45,695 bases of DNA from a bacterium (GTDB lineage Bacteria; JAMOTN01). The translations under genes and the position numbers were made by a program. Position 1 is the stretch's first letter, and each line of letters begins with the position of its first letter. The notes under the pieces were generated by a model, which saw nothing but the letters and a program-made list of their open reading frames with translations, had not been told where the DNA came from and searched no databases. Shown here piece after piece: positions 11,675 to 20,143 of this stretch. The stretch is taken from positions 1-45,695 of the forward strand of contig JAMOTN010000025.1 of NCBI GenBank assembly GCA_027062325.1, in the 5' to 3' direction.

Positions 11675-13675
11675 CTAAAACTTTTTTCTATCCGAAATCT
11701 CTGCGACTTTTCCAGAATTCCACCAGCTCACTTTTGAAAAACTCATCGCAGCTTTCGAAACTCCATCAACATTCAGACTTCCGCAAACCGGACACGAACT
11801 TTTCAACCCACGAGAAGAATTTCCACAGCTATAACAAACTGTAAATTCAGGAACAAATACCATCTCCTCAACACTTGTTGTACTCCAGATACTTCTTACA
11901 AAACTTGCCACTCTGTCTTTTAAACGTGAATTTTCCGCCAAGTACACGTAAAAATTTGTAACCCCATCCATTAAAAGATGAAACTTTCCCTCAAGTTTAG
12001 CTCTGCTTGTTAAATCAAGATCAGCATCAACAGGCAGGTGGGAAGAAGACGTATAGTAAACCATCCCCAAATCCTTATTCCCTCTCACTACCTTCAAAGC
12101 TCCTGCAAATTGCTTTAAATCCTTATACGCCAACCTAAACACTGCTTCTTCCTGGGGAGACTGTTCAAGCACAAACTCAATCCCATACCTGCTACTCAAC
12201 TCTTCGCATTTAAGTTTCAAAGCTGCAACAACTTTTAGTGCAAATTTCAAACTTGAAGTACTCTCAAAATACTCCTCCCCTCTAATAAACTTCACAAACT
12301 CAGAGAGCCCCACAAAGCTCAAAGAACAAACAACTTTATCATTTGAAAGATCAAAGGGTATCAAACCTCTAAATGCTGCATAACTCCCACTCTCTCCCGT
12401 GAGATTTAATCTTTCTATAAACTCCCTTTTTGCAAGGCAAATCTCAGCAGCTTTTTCAAGCAAATTACCCAACATATCAAAAGCTTTTTCTTCCGTAGGG
12501 GTCTTATAAGCTAAACGTGGCAAATTCAACGAAACATTTAAAAGAGATAGACGAGTCTTCAACACATCCTTTCTATCTAAAACGCCCCCCTTCTCCTTAT
12601 AAAACGGACTCAGACGCTTAAACTCTCTGTCAAAAATTATGTCAACTCCACCTTTTTCAAAGGCCACTTTTGAAGCCATCTCCAACGCCTCTTCCCAACC
12701 AGAGGAACTAAACGTATCCTCAGTTACAATAAACAGAACGCGTGGGAAGAAGAACGGAACTCCGGTTTTATCTCCTTCCCCTATGACATCCATAAAAGCT
12801 TTAAAAATGAGCTTTGCCTCTTCAGAAAAGTCAGCATACTTTCCAACTTCGGAGCCACCAAATCCTATAGCCTCAATCTCCCTAAGACGAGATGGAACAC
12901 CCCAGTAAAGCCCAAATATAACCTCAAGCACTTCTCCAACTGCAAAAGTATTAGCAGAACCGAATACAAGCATTTGAATTATTTGCCTTACCTCTTCATA
13001 AGACAATCCCTTAACAAATGGAGCAAACAACACATTGAAAGCATACCAGTATATAGGAGCGGTAAAATACTGCTTAACAGCAGAACTGAATTTCACCACG
13101 TGATCAACTAAAACCTCAGGATGCCTTGCAGGACCTGAAGCATTGTAAAATATACTGGAACTAATTCCCGTTTTCTTCAAGTTGTCCAAAGAATAGCTCA
13201 ACCAATAAAGCTTATCAACCTCGTCAACATCATGTATGTGAATATCTCCTTCTAAATGCAAAGATGACAATTTTTGTGGATAAACAACCTCTAAAGCATA
13301 GCTTTCTTTCAATTTTCTACCTATTAAATCAGACATACCAGCAGGCGTAGAGATAAACTTATAACTTCGCTCTTTCTTAACTCGTTCATAGTATCGCTTT
13401 GGTTTCTCTATTATTTCTGACAACTCTTTTATGTAAAATCCCTCTTTTTTAAGAATGTTAGAATCATATCCCAATTCTTCCATTGAAGCCCGTACAAGCT
13501 CTCTTATCAAATCCTTGCTAATTACACGCAAATTTAAAGCCGCTACCCTCTTATCAACATTTGCCATTAAATTTGCTAATTCAACATCATTCAAAATTCC
13601 GGATAGTAAATCTTTAACTTCTTCTTGAACATTGCCAACAGAATCACTGCTCTTAACAAAGAGTACACTATCCAT
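11675..13675 (-). CDS. Divergent class III (anaerobic) ribonucleotide reductase homologue lacking the glycyl-radical residue
   Basis: 666 residues, recognisable as NrdD along its length: GDIHIHDVD (near 145), VPFFFPRV, NLPRLAYKT (near 408), LSEFVKFIRGEE, and a C-terminal four-Cys zinc site (CYSC and CPVC). Key catalytic residues are changed. The C-terminal WNSGK and DRK anchors align with the family, placing M644 (in KAAMSF) where the radical glycine of RVTGYY should be. The Cys pair normally ahead of the INLPR segment is absent, as is the Cys after the IHIHD motif. No ATP-cone signature (KRDGR) is seen and no nrdG activase is nearby. The frame is intact with a strong GGGGGT ribosome site. 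It is probably a non-reductase paralogue; a novel radical chemistry is less likely. Confidence 0.8.
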   Translation of the reverse strand: MDSVLFVKSSDSVGNVQEEVKDLLSGILNDVELANLMANVDKRVAALNLRVISKDLIRELVRASMEELGYDSNILKKEGFYIKELSEIIEKPKRYYERVKKERSYKFISTPAGMSDLIGRKLKESYALEVVYPQKLSSLHLEGDIHIHDVDEVDKLYWLSYSLDNLKKTGISSSIFYNASGPARHPEVLVDHVVKFSSAVKQYFTAPIYWYAFNVLFAPFVKGLSYEEVRQIIQMLVFGSANTFAVGEVLEVIFGLYWGVPSRLREIEAIGFGGSEVGKYADFSEEAKLIFKAFMDVIGEGDKTGVPFFFPRVLFIVTEDTFSSSGWEEALEMASKVAFEKGGVDIIFDREFKRLSPFYKEKGGVLDRKDVLKTRLSLLNVSLNLPRLAYKTPTEEKAFDMLGNLLEKAAEICLAKREFIERLNLTGESGSYAAFRGLIPFDLSNDKVVCSLSFVGLSEFVKFIRGEEYFESTSSLKFALKVVAALKLKCEELSSRYGIEFVLEQSPQEEAVFRLAYKDLKQFAGALKVVRGNKDLGMVYYTSSSHLPVDADLDLTSRAKLEGKFHLLMDGVTNFYVYLAENSRLKDRVASFVRSIWSTTSVEEMVFVPEFTVCYSCGNSSRGLKSSCPVCGSLNVDGVSKAAMSFSKVSWWNSGKVAEISDRKKF

Positions 13676-13722
13676 TATTTTTACCCCCCAACTTTACCTG
13701 GACGTTTTGTGATCGTGACTAC

Positions 13723-14433
13723 TTAGCGCTGCAATTCTCTCAAAATAAACTGAGCAAATTCTTTAGCATATTTTGGTCCCGGTGCAGTAAACACTTTAGC
13801 ACCCTTCTGAGTAGTAAAAAATACTATCTTTTCCCCCACATACTCAACTTGTTTATCTTCTAGCAACGAAAGTGAATCCTTACACGCAAACACAGTGGCC
13901 TTTTTCCCAACTATCACTCCAGCTTCCGCCAATATCATTGGAGCCAAACATATAGCAGCAATATTTTTTCCCTTTTGGTAAGCTAATTTAGCTATATTAA
14001 CATACGCCTTGTCATTATAAATTTTTAAAATGCCGCTTCCTCCCGCAAAATAGACTAAATCAAATTCATCAATACGCTCCTTCAAAGTCTCTAAAGGCAG
14101 TACTCCTTTAACCAATAACCCTAACATCCCTCGGCACTCTCTAGATATAGAGAAAACATTGCAGCACCAACCATGCTCTTTAAAATATTTGAAAGGAATA
14201 TAAAATTCTTCATCTCTGAAATTTTTAGGAGCAATCACAAAAGCTACATTCATCTTCTTACTTTGCTCCGTCGTACCAACCTTCGAAGCTACAGAACGGG
14301 TGCACACCACCTGTTTTAAATTCAACACCTTCTTCTCAACAGATCCTGCAGTAACCTGAGTGTAAAAACCTTTATAAATCCAGAAGCCTAACAAAACTCC
14401 TATCATTACAGTAAACATCAGCCATCCTCGCAT
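13723..14433 (-). CDS. Membrane-anchored DJ-1/PfpI family protein
   Basis: 236 residues. An N-terminal hydrophobic helix (about 4-21) is followed by a linker and a DJ-1/PfpI domain (about 61-234). The domain keeps the nucleophile-elbow Cys in AAICLAPMILAEAG (about residue 162) and an acidic residue in the RDEEF segment (about 75). Family members act as chaperones, deglycases, glyoxalases or proteases, so the reaction is not assigned. The membrane anchor is uncommon in this family and puts the domain on the outer face or in the periplasm if the helix is an uncleaved signal. The ATG start follows GGGGGCGATACT. It sits 13 bp after the lipoprotein gene in the operon. Confidence 0.75.
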   Translation of the reverse strand: MRGWLMFTVMIGVLLGFWIYKGFYTQVTAGSVEKKVLNLKQVVCTRSVASKVGTTEQSKKMNVAFVIAPKNFRDEEFYIPFKYFKEHGWCCNVFSISRECRGMLGLLVKGVLPLETLKERIDEFDLVYFAGGSGILKIYNDKAYVNIAKLAYQKGKNIAAICLAPMILAEAGVIVGKKATVFACKDSLSLLEDKQVEYVGEKIVFFTTQKGAKVFTAPGPKYAKEFAQFILRELQR

Positions 14434-14446
14434 AGTATCGCCCCCA

Positions 14447-15307
14447 TCATCTTAACCACTCCCTCAAAATAACCGCAAACTTTTTTCTCAATCTTTTTAC
14501 TTCATCATCAAAGCCAGCTCTCTTTGCAAGCTCAACTTCAAACTTAATCTCATCAACTCCTAAAAGATTTTCTATCTTTTTTAGTATATAGAAAGCTTCT
14601 GCATATCTCTTCTTGCTGTATAAGAGCCGGGATGCTACAACAGCTGCAGAAATTTTCCCAGCTTGAGCCGCAAATCTTAACATTTGGATAGCTTGATCCG
14701 TATCCAGAGAATACAATCCCATTCCTCTAAGATAGGCATACTCAAAAGCAGGAATAACATCTCTCAAGCCCTCAAGCCACTCTAAAGATTTCTTCAAATT
14801 TTTTCTTTTTAGTGCAAAAAATAAATACTCAACTACTCCTTCCATACTATTATTTTTCCCAGCTTCCACTTTTCCAGATTCCAAGCTGACAAATTTATCA
14901 ACTATATCTCTTGCCCTCTTGAAAAACTCTGACTCGTCAGTTGCCAGATTAAACTCTAAAAGTTCAATGAGTAAACTCTCCTCCCCCAACTTTTTTATAT
15001 GATCAACCACTTGCCTTAAAATATCAGCATCAACATTTGCTCTAATCCAACCAGACAACTTCAGTTGCTCATCCAATTCTAAACACTTAGCCATAACCAA
15101 TATACTGCTTAAATCTACATTCTCAACATTGATTTTTCCCACATATAAATTGCTTACAATTTTTCTCTCTTGTTCACAACTACTCACAACAATTCTTTTA
15201 AAACATCCAGAGAAGAAAATCAGCGTAAAGCTTACAACAACAAACAACAGCAATTTATTCACAATCCGATCATAACTTTTAGCTCCTCCATGCATATACT
15301 CAATCAT
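14447..15307 (-). CDS. Putative lipoprotein with helical repeats
   Basis: 286 residues, first gene of the seven-gene minus-strand operon. The signal segment (about 17-34) ends in a lipobox FFSGC, so the mature protein would begin at Cys35 or thereabouts and be lipid-anchored. The mature part is helical, with TPR/Sel1-like features (YAYLRGMGLYSLDTDQAIQ, then AAVVASRLLYSKKRYAEA). The ATG at 15307 has GGGAGGT 11-12 bases upstream; a GTG nearer the signal core gives a shorter n-region but has no close ribosome site. Promoter at 15395-15422. Likely a scaffold in an envelope complex; exact role unknown. Confidence 0.65.
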   Translation of the reverse strand: MIEYMHGGAKSYDRIVNKLLLFVVVSFTLIFFSGCFKRIVVSSCEQERKIVSNLYVGKINVENVDLSSILVMAKCLELDEQLKLSGWIRANVDADILRQVVDHIKKLGEESLLIELLEFNLATDESEFFKRARDIVDKFVSLESGKVEAGKNNSMEGVVEYLFFALKRKNLKKSLEWLEGLRDVIPAFEYAYLRGMGLYSLDTDQAIQMLRFAAQAGKISAAVVASRLLYSKKRYAEAFYILKKIENLLGVDEIKFEVELAKRAGFDDEVKRLRKKFAVILREWLR

Positions 15308-15394
15308 AAACCACTCTTACCTCCCAAATTTACCTTTAAACATTAGCAAAACCTCATAACTTCTCGTAAAATATAAATTGCGGCTCTGCAAAAA

Positions 15395-15422
15395 ATTCTA
15401 CAATGCCATTGCTACCTGACAA
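15395..15422 (-). promoter_or_regulatory. Promoter of the minus-strand envelope/redox operon
   Basis: Minus strand TTGTCA (15422-15417), 16-bp spacer, TAGAAT (15400-15395), the same spacing as the rRNA promoter. It is 88 bp upstream of the lipoprotein start, in the gap shared with the divergent nucleoside kinase gene. Confidence 0.55.
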
Positions 15423-15468
15423 TTTACCTCATTTTTAGGTTATCAAAATTATAAGGAGAGTGATAGCT

Positions 15469-17142
15469 ATGGCCACTTTTAAAGTTGAACTTCTTGATCT
15501 TAACGAAACAATAGAAGTCGAAGAAAACACCTCTTACGAATCAATAGCTCAAAAGTACCAGGATAAATTCGACGCAAAAATCTTAGCAGTGGTGGTAAAT
15601 AACAAATTAAAAGAACTTTTTAAAACTGTAAAGTTTGACTGCAAGTTAAAATTCGTAACATTAGCTTCTCTAGATGGAGAACGTATATACTCAAGAAGCC
15701 TATCTTTCGTAGCAGATGTAGCTGCACGCTCTCTATTTTCACACAAACTTTACATTTACGCCTCTTTGCATGGTGGTCTCTACTGCACACTCAAACCTCT
15801 TTCTGGAGTAGAAAAACCACTCCCAGAAGGTTGGCAGCTTCAATTGAAAGAGAAGATGGCTGAGATCATAGCAAAGGATATGCCTTTTATAAAAGTGAAG
15901 ATGCCAAAAGAACGCGCTTTAAAAGTGTTCAAGCAAGCGGATCTCATGGACAAGTACGAGTTATTTTCTCTCATTCCAAGGCAGACAATTTCAATATATT
16001 ACCTAGGCGAATACGTCAATTACTTTTACGGACATTTAGTTCCATCAACTGGCTATCTCGACAAATTTGATGTGAAGCCTTACAAGGATGGCTTCATTTT
16101 GCTATACCCGAGATGGCAACATTACTGGGATATAGCAGAGTTCAAAGAAATGAAAAACCTATCAACCGTTTACGAAGAGTATTCCAATTGGCTTAAGGTT
16201 CTCGGCATGGAAAAGATAAGCGACATAAATAAGATGATCCTCGATGGTAAGATAAAAGATTTGATCCTTCTATCGGAAGCACTCCAGGAAAAGAAGATAG
16301 CACAAATTGCAGATAAAATCAGCGAGAAAATAGACAAAGTAAGAGTAATTCTCATAGCAGGTCCATCTTCTTCAGGAAAAACTACCTTTTCAAAACGCCT
16401 TGCTATCCAACTGCGCGTTAACGGAGTAAAACCAATCCCCATTTCGTTAGACAATTACTTCTTAGATCGCGATAAGACTCCAAAAGATGAAAATGGAAAG
16501 CCAGACTGGGAATCAATTTACGCTTTAAACATAGAATTACTAAACGAACACCTCAATAAACTATTTGACGGTAAAGAAGTAGAACTGCCTTACTATGACT
16601 TCAGAACCGGCAAAAGCCGGCCAAGCGGAGAAATTATCAAACTCGATAAAGATGCAGTGCTAATTTTGGAAGGAATACACGCTCTAAACGACAAACTCAC
16701 CCCACACGTAGATCCAGAGCTGAAGTTTAAGATATACATATCAGCCTTGACCCAGCTTCATATCGACGACACAAACAGAATTCCAACTACCGACACACGC
16801 CTAATTAGAAGAATCGTCCGTGATCACAAATTCAGGGGTCATTCTCCAAAACAAACTATTCAGATGTGGAGCATGGTAAGGCGCGGGGAAGAAAGATGGA
16901 TTTTCCCATTCCAAGAGCAAGCTGATGCCTACTTCAACTCCGCACTTGTCTATGAACTTGGAATTCTAAGAAAATACGCTGTTCCTCTATTATCAGAAAT
17001 AACACGTGATCAACCTGAATTTGTAGAAGCAAGCAGACTATTGCGTTTCCTTGGATACTTTCTTCCAATGGAGGAAGAGGGAGCAATTCCACTAAACTCC
17101 ATATTGCGCGAATTCATAGGTGGAAGTTGCTTTAAGTATTAG
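15469..17142 (+). CDS. Uridine kinase-type nucleoside kinase with N-terminal ThrRS-like TGS and editing-fold domains
   Basis: 557 residues from the ATG at 15469, preceded by AAGGAGAG eight bases upstream; an in-frame GTG at 15460 overlaps that site and is unlikely. Domains: TGS (about 1-60); a threonyl-tRNA synthetase second-additional-like domain (about 60-220) with YYLGEYVNYFYGHLVPSTG echoing the ThrRS GPHVPSTG segment; then a P-loop kinase (about 285-500) with GPSSSGKTT, SLDNYF and LEGIHALND. It probably phosphorylates uridine or a related nucleoside with NTP. The ThrRS editing HxxxH and Cys residues are not retained, so the N-terminal module is likely regulatory or structural. The same fusion is known from Thermotoga and relatives. 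Confidence 0.85.
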   Translation: MATFKVELLDLNETIEVEENTSYESIAQKYQDKFDAKILAVVVNNKLKELFKTVKFDCKLKFVTLASLDGERIYSRSLSFVADVAARSLFSHKLYIYASLHGGLYCTLKPLSGVEKPLPEGWQLQLKEKMAEIIAKDMPFIKVKMPKERALKVFKQADLMDKYELFSLIPRQTISIYYLGEYVNYFYGHLVPSTGYLDKFDVKPYKDGFILLYPRWQHYWDIAEFKEMKNLSTVYEEYSNWLKVLGMEKISDINKMILDGKIKDLILLSEALQEKKIAQIADKISEKIDKVRVILIAGPSSSGKTTFSKRLAIQLRVNGVKPIPISLDNYFLDRDKTPKDENGKPDWESIYALNIELLNEHLNKLFDGKEVELPYYDFRTGKSRPSGEIIKLDKDAVLILEGIHALNDKLTPHVDPELKFKIYISALTQLHIDDTNRIPTTDTRLIRRIVRDHKFRGHSPKQTIQMWSMVRRGEERWIFPFQEQADAYFNSALVYELGILRKYAVPLLSEITRDQPEFVEASRLLRFLGYFLPMEEEGAIPLNSILREFIGGSCFKY

Positions 17143-17475
17143 TTGTTGACAACAAAACAAAAATTTGCCAAAGAGGTGGCGTGCGTGTGCTTTTCTAAAA
17201 ACAACAGTTACACAGCGGCAGACACATTATCTCAAAATCTTTTGATTTGTCCAAAATGTCTTACGTGCGTAGAGAAATTTTCTCATGATCAAGAGGCAAT
17301 TTCTGTTGATCCAACTACATGTCCTTTCTGCAACACAGAGCTTGTCCAGCTAGAAAAAGAAAAACTAGAAGAGGTAATAGTAAAAGCAAAGCAATTTTTG
17401 AACAACAAAGGCAGCAGCCTATGGGATAAAATAAGACTAAAAGCAATAAACTTTATAGCAGAAAGCAAAATGTAA
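17143..17475 (+). CDS. Small Cys-rich zinc-ribbon-like protein
   Basis: Up to 110 residues. CPKCLTC (about 32-38) and CPFC (about 61-64) suggest a four-Cys zinc site. The C-terminal 40 residues are helical and charged. The longest frame begins with TTG directly abutting the upstream stop codon and has no convincing ribosome site. A GTG at residue 12 or 15, the latter preceded by GAGGTGG, may be the true start. Translation coupled to the nucleoside kinase is likely given the zero-length gap. No family recognised. Confidence 0.6.
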   Translation: MLTTKQKFAKEVACVCFSKNNSYTAADTLSQNLLICPKCLTCVEKFSHDQEAISVDPTTCPFCNTELVQLEKEKLEEVIVKAKQFLNNKGSSLWDKIRLKAINFIAESKM

Positions 17476-17533
17476 CTTACAGAGTAAAATACCTAAGTTT
17501 GCAGGTTTATGAAACTTTAAAGGAGGGATTGAG

Positions 17534-18370
17534 ATGCTTGGTATTATTGGAGGAAGTGGCGTTCAAAATCTTGAAGGTATAAATTGGGAAGGGGAAATAG
17601 ATATATCAACTCCTTTTGGGCAACCATCATCTCCTGTAAAACTTGGGGAAATTGGTGGCAAAAAAATTGCATTCATCACAAGGCATGGCCCAGGCCATAC
17701 ATTTACCCCAACAGAGGTCCCCTACAGGGCAAACATATGGGCTCTCAAGAAAGTTGGAGTCACAGCAATTCTTTCTGTAAGTGCTGTCGGATCACTCAAA
17801 GAAGAATTTGCCCCTGGTGATTTTGTGATAATAGATGACTTCATAGATAAAACGTTTGCTCGCGAAAATACCTTTTTCAAAGATTTAGGAGTAGTGGCAC
17901 ACACACCTCTTGCACCTGCTGCATGTCCAACGCTAAAGGAGATTGTCAAAAAAGCAGCTAAGGAAGCAGGAGTTGATCTCAAAGAAGGCGGTGTATATGT
18001 GTGTATAGAAGGACCTCAGTTTTCCACCATGGCAGAAAGTAAAATGCACCAACAGTGGGGAGCATCCATCGTTGGTATGACAAACGCAACTGAGTTTAGA
18101 TTAGCAAGAGAAGCAGGTCTCTGTTATCTATCCATATCCATGGTCACCGATTACGACGTCTGGAAAGAGCACAAAGTTGATGCTCAAGAAGTATTGAAAG
18201 TTATGGCTGCAAACATCAGCAAAGCTCAAAAGCTTATTCCTTACATAGTAAAGCATTTTGATGACAATCCCGAGTGCGTTTGTCATCTGCTGAACAAAAA
18301 CGCCGTTGTTACAGATCCAACAAAAGTCACAGATGACATTAGAGAAATTATCGATTTTTTGTTAGAATAG
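17534..18370 (+). CDS. mtnP: S-methyl-5'-thioadenosine phosphorylase
   Basis: A 278-residue cytoplasmic enzyme that phosphorolyses 5'-methylthioadenosine to adenine and methylthioribose-1-phosphate (methionine and purine salvage). Family motifs are complete: GGSG near residue 6, TRHGPGH for phosphate binding near 48-54, the PYRAN segment (about 61-65), GPQFST near 160 and MTNATEFRLAREAG near 182-195, where the second residue after Asn is Ala as in MTA phosphorylases. DYDVWKE (about 210) is typical. The ATG start has AAAGGAGGG. It lies between the nucleoside kinase and flavin reductase genes, giving a nucleoside-salvage grouping. A related purine nucleoside phosphorylase specificity is less likely. 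Confidence 0.92.
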   Translation: MLGIIGGSGVQNLEGINWEGEIDISTPFGQPSSPVKLGEIGGKKIAFITRHGPGHTFTPTEVPYRANIWALKKVGVTAILSVSAVGSLKEEFAPGDFVIIDDFIDKTFARENTFFKDLGVVAHTPLAPAACPTLKEIVKKAAKEAGVDLKEGGVYVCIEGPQFSTMAESKMHQQWGASIVGMTNATEFRLAREAGLCYLSISMVTDYDVWKEHKVDAQEVLKVMAANISKAQKLIPYIVKHFDDNPECVCHLLNKNAVVTDPTKVTDDIREIIDFLLE

Positions 18371-18432
18371 TTTAGGTGTAGTTTTTTACAATACTAATAC
18401 TCCAGTGTGAAGAGGGCAGTGGAGGTAGTTTT

Positions 18433-18765
18433 ATGGGGAGAGTTCTTAAAATCACGGCTTCGCGTCCATGGACAGCAGGATGCGTAGTAAATTTATGGTT
18501 TGACATCCAAGATGGAAAGCCTGTGTGGTACACAGCAATGATGACAAGTCGTACTATTTACGAAGTATTTGTTATGCGCTGGATTCTAAAAACGTATGGA
18601 TTCGAAGTAGTTTACAAAGCAATTAATTACTTCTATTCCAAGCAGAAGAGGATTCCTGAAACAATCAAATCTATAATGCACATGCTAACAGCAAGAGGTT
18701 TGGTGTGGCATGAAGACGATAAAGCAAATGCCCAAGGTAAGAGTTGTCGCAGAAAAGTTGTATAG
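18433..18765 (+). CDS. Hypothetical protein
   Basis: 110 residues with no signal peptide or clear transmembrane helix. Tryptophan- and aromatic-rich N-terminal half (SRPWTAGCVVNLWFDIQDG) and a helical middle. GGAGGT lies six bases before the ATG, supporting a real gene. Its last 56 bases overlap the start of the flavin reductase gene in another frame, and its basic tail (CRRKVV) falls in the overlap. I do not recognise a family. Confidence 0.6.
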   Translation: MGRVLKITASRPWTAGCVVNLWFDIQDGKPVWYTAMMTSRTIYEVFVMRWILKTYGFEVVYKAINYFYSKQKRIPETIKSIMHMLTARGLVWHEDDKANAQGKSCRRKVV

Positions 18766-19312
18766 AGTGCTGGGTGCAGGGCCAATTTGTGTATTAACCA
18801 TTGAAGAAGAGGATAAGTTCACGGCTACCCCTGTAGCGTGGATGATGCCCTGCTCTTTTGATCCTCCAATGGTTGCAGTAGCCGTAGCTCCTGAAAGATT
18901 CTTTTTTGAAATTTTCAACTCTCAACTAAAAAAACGCGGAGTTGCTAGATGGGTAATAAATGTTCCTGCACCGGATCATCTTGAGCTCGTCATGAAGTTG
19001 GGTTCAAAAAGCGGGAAAGTATTCGACAAAAGTAAATTATTAAGTCTGGAACGTGTAGAGGTCAAAACAGCCTCTGATAATGCTAAGTTCCCGATTATAA
19101 GCGATTTTCCAATAAACGTAGCAGTAGAAAGTAAAACACAAAATTTCTTTAAAACAGGGGATCATCTTATAATAAGCGGATCAATTTTAACAGGCTGGGC
19201 TGAACGTGGTACTTTAGATAATGTAGGAATAGTTTATCCGGACAATCTAAAGCTACCACATCATGCAGGTTCCAATAAGTTTCTTATAAGTACTAATTTA
19301 ATCGAAGCTTAA
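18710..19312 (+). CDS. Flavin reductase-like FMN-binding protein
   Basis: 200 residues of the flavin reductase-like (flavoredoxin) family. It has the FMN-binding beta-barrel pattern: TATPVAWMMPCSFDPPMVAVAV (about 37-58), FVINVPAP-type segment (WVINVPAPDH, about 81-90) and SGKVFDKSKL (about 103-112). Such proteins bind FMN tightly and transfer electrons or reduce flavins; the specific partner is unknown. The ATG at 18710 gives a 56-bp overlap with the preceding gene, with AGAGG about ten bases upstream; ATG at 18728 is an alternative. Proximity to the NfnAB-like genes hints at redox metabolism. Confidence 0.8.
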   Translation: MKTIKQMPKVRVVAEKLYRVLGAGPICVLTIEEEDKFTATPVAWMMPCSFDPPMVAVAVAPERFFFEIFNSQLKKRGVARWVINVPAPDHLELVMKLGSKSGKVFDKSKLLSLERVEVKTASDNAKFPIISDFPINVAVESKTQNFFKTGDHLIISGSILTGWAERGTLDNVGIVYPDNLKLPHHAGSNKFLISTNLIEA

Positions 19313-19329
19313 AAGGGAGGGATATCATC

Positions 19330-20094
19330 ATGAGAAAAATTCTAAACATTCTGATTATTCTTACACTTTTTTCATTCAGTGTTATGGCAACAGACAGCTA
19401 CAATTTAAAGTTCAAATTCAAACCTGGACAGGTTATAAAGTACGCAATGGTCATGAGTGGAAAAGTCGCAACCAAAGTTGCTCCCAAAAGTGGTGAAGCT
19501 AAGGAAGATAAAGGTTCTTTCAGAATTAACATGCTGCTTAAAGGGGAAGTAACTAAAGTTATGAATAGAGGACGTAAATTTGAAATTCTCTACTCTATTC
19601 TTAAGGGACAACAAGTTGTAAATAACGGCGTTCCCCAACCATTAACTTATGGTGATGTCAAAGTTTATGTAACCATGGATAACAAGGGGCGTGTCTTGGG
19701 GACTTTGAGCAATTCTCCTCAATTTTCCAACATTGGAAGCAGCAGTTTGAGTCTCCCAGAAAAGCCCGTTAAGGTGGGAGATAGCTGGAAAGCAGAGTTA
19801 AGTGGTAAAAATAATCCTGTTCCTACAATCGGCCTCTTTAAACTCGTCAAAGTTTATAAAAATAAGAGGGGCCACAAAATCGCCGTTATAAAAGTCAAAA
19901 CTTATTCAAAGAAAGTGCCGGGCATGCATCTTAAAGCTACCGCAACAGGCACTCTCTACTTTGACATTGACGACGGAATCATCACCAAATCAGTTGTGCG
20001 TAGCAAAGCTCACGTAAAGTATTTTGACAAGAATGCAGATGCTACTGTGGAGCAGAGCGTAAATTCAAGTGTGAAGATGGAGTTGATAAGGTAG
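19330..20094 (+). CDS. Secreted beta-rich protein of unknown function
   Basis: 254 residues with a clear signal peptide (MRKILNILIILTLFSFSVMA). The mature chain is rich in Lys and beta-strand patterning: LKFKFKPGQVIKYAMVM at the start and GDSWKAELSG near 155-165. This pattern occurs in uncharacterised secreted proteins that begin with the same [F/Y]KPGQ segment (DUF6263-like), but assignment is tentative. AAAAGGGAGGG precedes the ATG. It lies 17 bp after the flavin reductase gene and about 50 bp before the NfnA-like gene. Confidence 0.65.
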   Translation: MRKILNILIILTLFSFSVMATDSYNLKFKFKPGQVIKYAMVMSGKVATKVAPKSGEAKEDKGSFRINMLLKGEVTKVMNRGRKFEILYSILKGQQVVNNGVPQPLTYGDVKVYVTMDNKGRVLGTLSNSPQFSNIGSSSLSLPEKPVKVGDSWKAELSGKNNPVPTIGLFKLVKVYKNKRGHKIAVIKVKTYSKKVPGMHLKATATGTLYFDIDDGIITKSVVRSKAHVKYFDKNADATVEQSVNSSVKMELIR

Positions 20095-20143
20095 AACATG
20101 GGCCTAGAATAAGCCCGGGAAGGAGATGAAGCTCTAAAATCCA

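Noticed and set aside
20125-20136. Three-codon leader frame (ATG AAG CTC TAA) just downstream of the GGAG site upstream of the NfnA-like gene
   Set aside because: Too short to support as a regulatory leader peptide without comparative evidence; it may explain the long distance between ribosome site and start but is unproven.
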